Origin: JAIEPX01 sp963725255
GTDB lineage: Bacteria; Pseudomonadota; Gammaproteobacteria; JAIEPX01
Length of the DNA stretch: 64,000 bases
Direction: 5' to 3'
Assembly: GCA_963725255.1 (NCBI GenBank)
Contig: CAVRXV010000012.1
Coordinates: 34,758 to 98,757 of the forward strand
The notes below the pieces were generated by a model. That model was given only the letters and a program-made list of their open reading frames with translations, was not told the origin of the DNA and did no database searches. Every line of letters starts with the position of its first letter. The stretch's first letter is position 1. A program made the translations under genes and the position numbers. Of the stretch, positions 36,193 to 43,652 are shown piece by piece.

Positions 36193-36651
36193 ATTCCCCC
36201 ACCACCACACCGACATCGACATCACTATCATCGGGTTTTGGCACCGAATTCAAAACAACGCGTGAAGGTGACCCAGTTTGCTAATCGTTATTATAGGCCA
36301 GATACCGCAGAGAATATGGCATTACAAAACGATCTTAAAATCGAAGCATACGCCAGCAAGCTGATAGTGAAGCCACAAGCGAAAACGGGCTCAAAAACCT
36401 GGGCGAGATTAATAGCGAAGGTGTACGAGGTTGATCCATTAAAATGCGAGGGCTGTGGTGCACAGATAAAGTTAGTTGCCTTTATTAAAGACGCGATCAG
36501 CATCACAAAAATATTAACTCACCTAAGAGAAGACGTTGAAGCGCTAAAAATGCAGCGTGCAAGGGCACCACCGGAAGAGGTTCAAGTCGAAAATGAAATT
36601 GATGGTTATCAAGAGCCTGAGTATGAATATGACCAAACTGTAAGTTGGTGA
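36193..36651 (+). pseudogene. IS91-family transposase, C-terminal remnant
   Basis: Reads PPPPHRHRHHYHRVLAPNSK, then WARLIAKVYEVDPLKCEGCG and AQIKLVAFIKD. The HRHRY(Y/H)GVLAPN and WARL(L/I)A(R/K)(I/V)YEVxPLxCxxCG stretches are hallmarks of the C-terminal part of IS91/IS801-type rolling-circle transposases. The N-terminal zinc-binding and HUH/Y2 catalytic parts are absent; a stop stands just upstream of 36193. It cannot be active. The 119-bp repeat copy 2 follows after 82 bases. A complementary N-terminal piece is at 50918-51235. Confidence 0.85.
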
Positions 36652-36732
36652 AAAAGAGGTCAAAAGTGAATTTCGTCTGCAGAAAAGTGAGTTGAGAAAA
36701 TGCGACTGTATTTAATAAAATTAAAATAAAAA

Positions 36733-36851
36733 AATAGAGGGTTTGAAGTTCAGGTTTTGATGGGATTTGGCGGTGAGGTATTTGTCACGGCGGCGATGAT
36801 CGAAAAAAAGCCACTTATTTCGAAAAAAGTGCGTTTGAATTTCTTATCTAT
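36733..36851 (+). repeat. 119-bp direct repeat, copy 2
   Basis: Nearly identical to 32691-32809. It abuts, with no spacer, the displaced gmk 3' end at 36852. Position directly downstream of the IS91-type transposase end suggests it is the element's terminus. Confidence 0.85.
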
Positions 36852-36894
36852 ATCTCAGGTCCATCATCGGCTTTTGCAAGGCCTCTTGAGTTAG
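36852..36894 (+). pseudogene. Displaced 3' end of gmk (43 bases)
   Basis: It encodes S-Q-V-H-H-R-L-L-Q-G-L-L-S-stop, the same as the gmk C-terminus apart from one Tyr/His change. Four nucleotides differ and three of these are synonymous, so both copies were once under coding selection. It marks the original gmk-rpoZ junction or a captured homologue. Confidence 0.85.
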
Positions 36895-36900
36895 AAAAAT

Positions 36901-36932
36901 ATCAAAGACCCTTAACCGGGGGATGCTGCACT
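36901..36932. repeat. Dispersed short repeat CTTAACCGGGRGATGCTG, copy 1
   Basis: ACCCTTAACCGGGGGATGCT lies between the displaced gmk end and rpoZ. The same block occurs at 39405-39424 (inverted), 40655-40680 (inverted, diverged) and 57564-57582, just ahead of the fur start. Confidence 0.6.
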
Positions 36933-37011
36933 TGTAATACCCGTGATTTTCTGCTAAAACAGATCATTATATAGCAATTCTGCTTACTATTAGTCTTTTT
37001 TGGAGTTAATC

Positions 37012-37257
37012 ATGGCGCGAGTGACCGTACAAGATTGTTTAAAACACGTTGATAATCGTTTTGAATTAGTGCTGTTAGCTGCGACGAGAGCACGTCAGTT
37101 AGAAAGAGGGGTCATGGAACCTCATGTAGCCTGGGAAAACGATAAGCCCACCGTTGTGGCATTGCGTGAAATAGAAGCAGGTTATACCGATTTCAGTCGG
37201 ACTAAAGCGGCGAAAGAAGAATTCGATTTGTTCGCTGGAACTGAAGACCAACAGTAA
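37012..37257 (+). CDS. rpoZ: RNA polymerase omega subunit
   Basis: 81 residues from ATG 37012 (GGAG 7-10 bases upstream): MARVTVQDCLKHVDNRFELV, LAATRARQLERG, KPTVVALREIEAG. It assists RNA polymerase assembly. spoT follows in 29 bases. It was presumably cotranscribed with gmk before the island arrived, and may now rely on a promoter in 36895-37000. Confidence 0.97.
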   Translation: MARVTVQDCLKHVDNRFELVLLAATRARQLERGVMEPHVAWENDKPTVVALREIEAGYTDFSRTKAAKEEFDLFAGTEDQQ

Positions 37258-37286
37258 GCTGATCGGTTCAGGGGAGGATAAAGAGA

Positions 37287-39404
37287 GTGCGAGTCATTAA
37301 ACAACTGGTTCGCAAACTGGATTACCTTTCTAAAGACCAGATTGATGAAGTTCACAGAGCCTACCATTTAGCCAATGATGCCCACGTTGGGCAGCGACGA
37401 TATACTGGCGAACCCTATATTACCCATCCAATCGCTGTAGCGACCATCTTAGCTGAAATCCGCATGGATAAAGAAAGCATTATTGCGGGTTTATTGCATG
37501 ATGTGGTTGAAGATACCCATATTACTAAAGCGGAAGTGGCAAGACAATTTGGCGATACTGTTGCAGATATCGTAGAGGGTGTCACCAAACTTAGTAAAAT
37601 AGAATTCAAAAGTCGTACCGAAGCCCAGGCTGAAAATTTTAGTAAAATGGTATTGGCGATGTCTAAAGATATTCGAGTGATCATCGTGAAACTCGCCGAT
37701 CGTTTACATAATATGCGCACGATTGATTCATTACCTATTCCAAAACGTCGCCGTATTGCAAAAGAAACCCTTGAAATTTACGCTCCAATTGCTAATCGAC
37801 TCGGTATGCATAGTTTTTATTTAGAGCTTGAAGATTTAGGGTTTAAGGCGAGTTACCCTCGTCGTTTTAGAATTTTGCAAAAAGCTGTTGATAAAGCAAC
37901 CGGAAATCGGCAAGAAATTTTTGATGTGATTTTCAAATCCATTAAAAATGGGATGTACAATAGCGTGGTTGATAAATATGAAATAAAAGGACGTGAAAAA
38001 CATTTGTTTGGTATCTATAAAAAAATGATCAGAAAAAGTTTAGCGTTTGATGAGATCATGGATGTCTATGGTTTTCGAGTTATTGTAACAACACAGGATA
38101 TGTGTTACCGAGTATTAGGAATAATGCACAGTCTTTATAAGCCAGTACCTGGACGATTTAAAGATTATATTTCTCTGCCAAAAGCCAACGGATATCAATC
38201 AATTCACACCACATTAGTAGGGCCTTATGGTGTACCTATCGAAGTTCAAATTCGAACTTTTGAAATGGATGAACAAGCTAATAATGGAATTGCGGCTCAT
38301 TGGTTGTACAAATCTGGTGCGCAATCACCTGAAATGACTGAAATGAAAGAACAGCAGTGGCTTAAAAATTTATTGGATATGCAACAACGAACAGGTAGCT
38401 CAGAAGAATTTATTGAAAATGCAAAAGTAGATTTATTCCCCGACGAAGTTTATGTTTTTACGCCAAATGGAAATATTATTCAGCTTCCAGCGGGTGCTAC
38501 GCCCGTGGATTTTGCGTACGCCATTCACACCGATATTGGAAACTTTTGTGTGGCCGCAAAAATCGACAGACAATTAGCACCCTTATCAAAACGATTATCG
38601 AATGGACAAACAATAGAAATAATCACATCACGATCAGCAAGACCTAATCCTAATTGGCTTGATTTTATTGTGACAGGAAAAGCACGATCTAGTCTTCGTA
38701 ATTATTTAAAAATGCAAAAACGCGCTGAATCGGTTTCGTTGGGTAAACGATTGCTTGATAAAGCATTAGCGAGTTTTTCACTTTCTTCCAAGAAAGTTCC
38801 CGCAGAAAAATTTGATGCTCTATTAGCTGAAACAAAATTGGAAACCCGAGAAGATCTCTATGCTGAAATTGGAATGGGAAATCGTGTTCCCATGTTGGTG
38901 GCTCATCGATTAGCAGATGCACTGATGGTGCATTCACCAGAAAAAAATGCTCCAGATAAATCAACTGCGCCATTAATGATACATGGAACTGAGGGTTTAG
39001 TGATACAAATGGCAGAATGTTGTTATCCTCTCCCAGGTGATCCTATTGTAGGAATCATTAGTTCAGGTCAGGGTGTGATTGTACACAGTGAATTTTGTCA
39101 TCACATTGCAAAATTACGCTTAGATTCTGACGTGTGCTTGCCACTTCGCTGGGAGCCTCATATTAAAGGTGAATTTACTACACTCATTGAAGTAGATGTA
39201 ATTAATCGACGAGGAGTGTTAGGGGAAATGGCAAATGCAGTTTCTGCGGCCGCCGCAAATATTGATGATATTCATGTTCACGAACGCGACGATCATCGCT
39301 ATACCGTTTCTTTTACTCTCATTGTTGACGATAGGGCCCATTTAGCGAATGTCATTCGAAACATTCGAAAGTTAAAATCTGTTGTGCATGTGCGTCGAGT
39401 GTGA
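37287..39404 (+). CDS. spoT: Bifunctional (p)ppGpp synthetase/hydrolase
   Basis: 705 residues from GTG 37287, with GGGGAGGA upstream. An HD hydrolase domain (HPIAVATILAEI, LLHDVVEDT, KLADRLHNMRTI) is intact, so hydrolysis is expected. The synthetase domain follows (DVYGFRVIV, YKPVPGRFKDYISLPKANGY then QSIHTTLVG), then TGS (YVFTPNGNIIQLPAGATPVD) and a C-terminal ACT domain (TLIEVDVINRRGVLGEMANA). It controls the stringent response, which drives phase switching in Legionellales. rpoZ-spoT is the standard pair. Confidence 0.97.
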   Translation: MRVIKQLVRKLDYLSKDQIDEVHRAYHLANDAHVGQRRYTGEPYITHPIAVATILAEIRMDKESIIAGLLHDVVEDTHITKAEVARQFGDTVADIVEGVTKLSKIEFKSRTEAQAENFSKMVLAMSKDIRVIIVKLADRLHNMRTIDSLPIPKRRRIAKETLEIYAPIANRLGMHSFYLELEDLGFKASYPRRFRILQKAVDKATGNRQEIFDVIFKSIKNGMYNSVVDKYEIKGREKHLFGIYKKMIRKSLAFDEIMDVYGFRVIVTTQDMCYRVLGIMHSLYKPVPGRFKDYISLPKANGYQSIHTTLVGPYGVPIEVQIRTFEMDEQANNGIAAHWLYKSGAQSPEMTEMKEQQWLKNLLDMQQRTGSSEEFIENAKVDLFPDEVYVFTPNGNIIQLPAGATPVDFAYAIHTDIGNFCVAAKIDRQLAPLSKRLSNGQTIEIITSRSARPNPNWLDFIVTGKARSSLRNYLKMQKRAESVSLGKRLLDKALASFSLSSKKVPAEKFDALLAETKLETREDLYAEIGMGNRVPMLVAHRLADALMVHSPEKNAPDKSTAPLMIHGTEGLVIQMAECCYPLPGDPIVGIISSGQGVIVHSEFCHHIAKLRLDSDVCLPLRWEPHIKGEFTTLIEVDVINRRGVLGEMANAVSAAAANIDDIHVHERDDHRYTVSFTLIVDDRAHLANVIRNIRKLKSVVHVRRV

Positions 39405-39442
39405 ACAGCATCTCCCGGTTAAGGATTTTGTATGTTTTAGTC
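39405..39442. repeat. Dispersed short repeat, copy 2 (inverted)
   Basis: ACAGCATCTCCCGGTTAAGG then ATTTTGTATGTTTTAGTC begins one base after the spoT stop. It is the reverse complement of the block at 57564-57582 over 19 bases. Confidence 0.65.
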
Positions 39443-39509
39443 ACTCAATGCCCTCTATTAATTGTTGTTGATTTTTAAACCGTGAGATGCTTCCTTTTAT
39501 ATAATTAGT

Positions 39510-39531
39510 GGAGAGAATCACGATTCTCTCC
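39510..39531. terminator. Perfect 10-bp hairpin between convergent spoT and murB
   Basis: GGAGAGAATC-AC-GATTCTCTCC. No T-run follows on either strand. It may block read-through between the convergent genes or protect 3' ends. Confidence 0.5.
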
Positions 39532-39575
39532 CCTAAAACCCCTCATCGCGAAAGGAATGCTGGGAATTGCTATAA

Positions 39576-40595
39576 CTATAGAATACACACTTCCGGGGTT
39601 AATTCTATTGAGAATTTCTCTTTGACATCTGTTTGAATTGCCTTCGCTAAATTACAAATATCGTCACCCGAACCATGATCATAATTAATAATAACCAGCG
39701 CTTGATTTTCATGAACGCCAACACGACCCAAACGTTTTCCGCGCCATCCACATTGCTCGATTAACCAAGCTGCGGGAATTTTTTTCATATTGTTTTTTTC
39801 AGGATAAAATTTAATATCTGGAAATTTTTTGAGTAGTGACTCGAAAAGTTCTTGAGTAATAATGGGGTTTTTGAAAAAGCTACCTGCATTGGGTAATTGA
39901 GATGGATCTGGTAATTTACTTCGGCGAATGTTGATTACGGCTTCACTGATAGTTTTAATAGACGGTGTTGTGACACCCATTTCTTTAAGCACATCACGAA
40001 TTTGACCGTAATCCAAATGAAATAGGGGTTTTTTATTGAGACGTAATGTCACATCGGTAATGCAAAATTGATGGGCACATTCTGATTTGAATATACTCAA
40101 ACGATACCCAAAATCACAATCCGCATGATCAAATCGAGTTGTTTTTCCCGACTTGAGATCAAAGGCTGTTAGCTCTACAAATACTGATTCAAATTCTACG
40201 CCGTACGCTCCGATATTTTGAATGGGTGCTGCGCCTACAGTTCCAGGAATTAACGAAAGATTTTCTATTCCAGCATATTCATGGGCGATGCAAAACTGCA
40301 CTAACTCGTGCCAATTTTCTCCGGCACCTACCTTTAACCAAATATGATCCGATGACTCTTTTACTATCTCTATGCCTTGAATCCCGTTGAAAAGTATGAG
40401 GCCTGAAAAATCTTGTTGGAAAAGAGTATTACTTCCTGCTCCTAAGATGAGTAATGGATTATCCTGCCACATCTGGGTTTCTCGCAATGCCGTGAGATCG
40501 TTGATGTGCACGATTGGAGCTGCATAGCGGGCCTTAGCATCGGTGGCAAACGTGTGATGGTCTCTTAGTGGGACATTATTTTCGATAGTGGGCAT
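39576..40595 (-). CDS. murB: UDP-N-acetylenolpyruvoylglucosamine reductase
   Basis: 339 residues, the longer type I MurB as in E. coli. FAD-binding LILGAGSNTLFQQDFSGLIL, NLSLIPGTVGAAPIQNIGAY, GYRLSIFKSE, the catalytic-Ser segment PNAGSFFKNP and a C-terminal Glu in TPEVCIL are present. It reduces the enolpyruvyl group to give UDP-MurNAc for peptidoglycan. Monocistronic, converging on spoT. Confidence 0.96.
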   Translation of the reverse strand: MPTIENNVPLRDHHTFATDAKARYAAPIVHINDLTALRETQMWQDNPLLILGAGSNTLFQQDFSGLILFNGIQGIEIVKESSDHIWLKVGAGENWHELVQFCIAHEYAGIENLSLIPGTVGAAPIQNIGAYGVEFESVFVELTAFDLKSGKTTRFDHADCDFGYRLSIFKSECAHQFCITDVTLRLNKKPLFHLDYGQIRDVLKEMGVTTPSIKTISEAVINIRRSKLPDPSQLPNAGSFFKNPIITQELFESLLKKFPDIKFYPEKNNMKKIPAAWLIEQCGWRGKRLGRVGVHENQALVIINYDHGSGDDICNLAKAIQTDVKEKFSIELTPEVCIL

Positions 40596-40654
40596 ATTAG
40601 TCGCTAATCCAAGTCCAGGAAACAGCTATTATCATCAAATGGTCTGAGTTTTAC

Positions 40655-40700
40655 AAGCATCTCACGGCTAGGGATTTTGAATGCTTTGGTCATATTTGAT
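40655..40700. repeat. Dispersed short repeat, copy 3 (inverted, diverged)
   Basis: AGCATCTCACGGCTAGGGAT then TTTGAATGCTTTGGTCAT parallels copy 2 at 39408-39442 across the whole length with about eight differences. It lies in the murB-darP spacer. Confidence 0.55.
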
Positions 40701-40754
40701 ATTTGTCAATCCTTGCGGAACAAAGTAAGATTAGGGTATTGAGAGGAGATTGTT

Positions 40755-41018
40755 GTGGAACGAGAAAGTAGATCAGCAAAAAAACGTGAGGTGGAGGCAC
40801 TTCAAAAATTAGCATTGTCAATTGCAAAGCTCTCTGAAAAACAGATTGAGCGACTCAACTTGCCAGAAGAATTATATACTGCAGTATTAACATACAAAAA
40901 ATTGAACTCCAATGGCGCTTTACGAAGACAAGCACAATATTTAGGTGTCTTAATGCGAGAAGCGGATCCTGATTTAATTCAGGCTCTTATGAAACAATTA
41001 CAGAATTTTAAAAAATGA
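40755..41018 (+). CDS. darP: Short DarP/YjgA-like ribosome-associated protein
   Basis: 87 residues, starting GTG at 40755. RSAKKREVEALQKLALSIAK, EKQIERLNLPEELYTAVLTY and ALRRQAQYLGVLMREADPD match the N-terminal half of DarP (DUF615), which helps 50S assembly. The usual protein has about 170-185 residues; the second helical half is missing. No continuation is seen in other frames, because rlmL starts immediately (4-base overlap). So this is either a natural short form or a clean C-terminal deletion. Confidence 0.75.
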   Translation: MERESRSAKKREVEALQKLALSIAKLSEKQIERLNLPEELYTAVLTYKKLNSNGALRRQAQYLGVLMREADPDLIQALMKQLQNFKK

Positions 41019-42217
41019 ACTTTTCAAACTCACTTTTCGTTACTTGCCCCAAAGGCATCGAAGGTTTATTACTCGAAGAAATAACTCAATTAGGGGCTAC
41101 TTCCTGTAAGGAAACAGTAGGTGGCGTATTTTGTGAAGTATCACTTGAAAACATGTATCAAATATGTATGTGGTCACGATTAGCCAATCGTGTATATCTG
41201 CCCCTCATTAAGGGCCCTGTATATAACACACAAGACTGTTATGATTTATGTTCACGATATGATTGGTCTAAACTTTTTAAATTAGACAGCACATTGATGA
41301 TTAGCTTTTCAGGTCATTCAGATTTTATTCGAAATACCGTTTTTGGTGCACAGTTAATTAAAGACGCTATCGTTGATAACTTAAGAAAAACATTACAACG
41401 TCGTTGTGATATTGATACAAAAAATCCTGACTGTCGTGTGCATGCGCGATTGCGTCATGGCGTGCTGTCTGTGTATTATGATTTAAGTGGGCACAGCCTT
41501 CATCAACGAGGGTATCGCAAAAAAGGTGGCGAAGCACCAATCAAAGAAAATCTTGCGTGTGCATTATTAATGCGAGCAGGTTGGCCTGCAATGTCAAAAA
41601 ATTGCCAACCACTCATTGATCCTGTATGTGGCTCAGGCACATTTTTAATTGAAGCAGCTATGATCGCAACTGATAAAGCGCCTGGACTGGATCGTTTTGA
41701 TTATGGTTTTATCAATTGGCAAGGGCACGATTCAGAATTATGGAAAAAGCTACAAAAAGAAGCGCTCCTTAGACATGAGCGAGCGATGGAAGAGCCAATG
41801 TCTCTTTTTATTGGATTTGATAAAGATCAAGACGTCTTAAAAATTGCCGAGCGAAATATTCACGCTGCAGGATTTTCAGGCATGATCCAACTTCAACATA
41901 AATCGCTCCATGAATTTGAATTACCAGCAGAATGTAAAGGAAAAACAGGATTGATTATTGCAAATCCACCTTACGGAGAAAGATTAGAAGAATCCGCAGA
42001 TCTCATTCCACTCTATCAGGAATTAGGAGTAGCGCTCAGTCGACATGCGCTTGATTGGAAAGCCGCAATTTTTACTTCAGATCCACTGCTTGCCCGATCA
42101 ATAGGTTTACGTTCACATAAAAGTTATTCATTTTTAAATGGAACAATTCCTTGCAAACTCTATTTGTTCGATTTAAATAAAGATAATCGACTGAAAGATA
42201 ATGGCGTCGCGTCTTGA
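41015..42217 (+). CDS. rlmL: 23S rRNA G2445 N2-methyltransferase (RlmL part of RlmKL)
   Basis: 400 residues. A THUMP domain (VTCPKGIEGLLLEEI ... CRVHARLRHGVLSVYYDLSG) is followed by a UPF0020 methyltransferase with DPVCGSGTFLIEAAMI, the catalytic NPPYGERL and CKLYLFDL. In E. coli and many relatives a second methyltransferase, RlmK, is fused at the C-terminus (about 700 residues). Here the frame ends with N-G-V-A-S-stop, where the last codons come from a terminal repeat (42203-42217). So RlmK is absent and the C-terminus was probably cut by the repeat. The RlmL half looks complete. Confidence 0.87.
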   Translation: MNFSNSLFVTCPKGIEGLLLEEITQLGATSCKETVGGVFCEVSLENMYQICMWSRLANRVYLPLIKGPVYNTQDCYDLCSRYDWSKLFKLDSTLMISFSGHSDFIRNTVFGAQLIKDAIVDNLRKTLQRRCDIDTKNPDCRVHARLRHGVLSVYYDLSGHSLHQRGYRKKGGEAPIKENLACALLMRAGWPAMSKNCQPLIDPVCGSGTFLIEAAMIATDKAPGLDRFDYGFINWQGHDSELWKKLQKEALLRHERAMEEPMSLFIGFDKDQDVLKIAERNIHAAGFSGMIQLQHKSLHEFELPAECKGKTGLIIANPPYGERLEESADLIPLYQELGVALSRHALDWKAAIFTSDPLLARSIGLRSHKSYSFLNGTIPCKLYLFDLNKDNRLKDNGVAS

Positions 42218-42411
42218 TAACGGCGTCGCGTCTTGAGTTGTGATAGGTTTTGTCTTTTTGATGAAATTACTTCGTAAAAAAATCATGGTTTTCATAATCT
42301 CAAAATGAAATTTAGCTATTTAAATAGTCACAATTTTTACCAATATAATTATTTTCTATTTAATTTTTATACCGATTTTCCCAAACGTCCCACAACTCAA
42401 GCTACGGGTAT
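42203..42411. mobile_element. Complete 190-bp element with L and R inverted ends (MITE-like)
   Basis: The L end GCGTCGCGTCTTGAGTTGTG (42223-42242), then ATAGGTTTTGTCTTTTTGAT, faces an R end reading CACAACTCAAG at 42391-42401, preceded by TTTTTATACCGATTTTCCCA. A 15-base partial copy of the L end precedes it in tandem (42203-42217). The interior is AT-rich and non-coding. L ends at 42222 and 44661 share the subterminal GTCTTTTTGATGAA. R ends at 4778, 7478, 42391, 47669 and 60651 share a different subterminal AT-rich motif. This is the smallest unit of the repeat family. Confidence 0.75.
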
Positions 42412-42944
42412 TTTTTTCATATCCAAACATTGATTTATTTGAACGTTTTGCAGATCCGACGGATTATGAGGCAATCTATGAAATTGAAAAAAAGACAAAT
42501 GATCGATTACGTGACAGCAATGGTGAGATTAAATTAGTCTCTCCTGAACAAAAAGTCACTGGTCCTGGTAGCTCCTACATCATGGCAGTTATTACGCATT
42601 TGAAACCTGAGGGTAGTCGTTTTAGTGATGGATCCCATTGAGCTTCATATGCGAGTCCTGAAAGAGAAACTTAATGCACAGTTACATGATATTACAGGTC
42701 AACAAAAAAATATGCTGGCGTCTATGATCTAAATGATTACACGCAATCGAAACGTTTTGCAAACCAATTAAGAAGCAAAGACGTTTCCGGTATAACTTAC
42801 AGCAGCGTAAGATGCGAAAATCATGGTGATTATGCAGCAATATTTCATCTTAACACCTTATCAAATTGCCAAGAAGATCATCACTTTTATTATTCCTGGA
42901 ATGGCAAAGAGCTAGTTTCAATGTTAGACCTACCACTTTCGTAA
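42411..42944 (+). pseudogene. RES-domain toxin, decayed
   Basis: First part in frame: IDLFERFADPTDYEAIYEIE, VSPEQKVTGPGSSYIMAV, LKPEGSRFSDGS, then a stop. Further pieces in other frames are ASYASPERET, LHDITGQQK and KYAGVYDLNDYTQSKRFANQ, followed by GITYSSVRCENHGDYAAIFH and SNCQEDHHFYYSWNG to the stop at 42944. These follow the RES family from end to end (SRFSDGxxG, the YxxxxxxTA region, SVRxxxGxxxAxF). RES toxins degrade NAD+ and pair with an Xre antitoxin, not seen here. The start codon is missing at the element boundary. At least three breaks make it inactive. Confidence 0.75.
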
Positions 42945-42987
42945 AAAAGGGATTGTATGTATGACATGCATATGCTATACATATAGT

Positions 42988-43163
42988 ATGGAATTCGAAT
43001 AGCACGAAACAAAAGCTAGGATAAATGCGAAAAAACATGGTGTGACCTTTGAAGAGGCGATCACCTGCTTGTGTCTTATACAATAAGAGAGAAAGCGATA
43101 CGCTTAATTTCAGCTAGATTGGCAACGAAGCAGGAGGTGAAAGATTATGAAAAAGGCATATGA
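42988..43163 (+). pseudogene. brnT: BrnT-type toxin, decayed
   Basis: MEFE, then a TAG where the family has the invariant Trp of MEFEWDE, then HETKARINAKKHGVTFEEAI. The central 35 or so residues are missing. Another frame then gives REKAIRLISARLATKQEVKD and a stop overlapping brnA. BrnT is an RNase of the RelE fold. The internal deletion and nonsense codon make it dead. Confidence 0.75.
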
Positions 43164-43473
43164 TTTGAAAAAGCTTAAGGTGAAACGTCGTGGCGTTTTA
43201 TCAGCACTGCAAGCCGAAGAAACGTCTACAAATAAAGTGCGTATTACGATCTCGCTGGATAAGGATATCATTGATTATTTTAAATCTGAGGCCAAGCATC
43301 CGGGTGCATTTCCATATCAGACACAAATTAATCATGCGCTACGACAGTTAATCGAAAAAAGGCATGGGTCAGGTCATGAGGATATTGAAGTGCTAAAATC
43401 AGAGTTATTGCATGATGTTACTTTTATCAGCGAATTAGCCAAAATGGTGAGTCGAAAACACACTAGAAAATAG
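43147..43473 (+). CDS. brnA: BrnA-type antitoxin, intact without its toxin
   Basis: 108 residues. A basic N-terminus is followed by a ribbon-helix-helix core, NKVRITISLDKDIIDYFKSE and AFPYQTQINHALRQLIEKR, typical of BrnA/DUF4415. GGAGGTGA lies just upstream of the start. It overlaps the end of the ruined brnT. The C-terminal 35 residues (from about GSGHEDIEVLKSELL) extend beyond the usual core. An orphan antitoxin can neutralise incoming toxins or act as a repressor. Confidence 0.85.
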   Translation: MKKAYDLKKLKVKRRGVLSALQAEETSTNKVRITISLDKDIIDYFKSEAKHPGAFPYQTQINHALRQLIEKRHGSGHEDIEVLKSELLHDVTFISELAKMVSRKHTRK

Positions 43474-43652
43474 AACTCAGCGGGAGCTGCCTATTTGATT
43501 GTGCGTGGATCTTTAATTGTGTATTTCTTGTAGTCACAATGTTTTGTGTTGAATAGTTTATTTTGGGTGGGTGATTCGCAATTCAAGACTTGACCCCACC
43601 CCCAATTTGTTTTTCAGGGGTGCTATACGCAGTAATGCAATGGAGGGCAATT

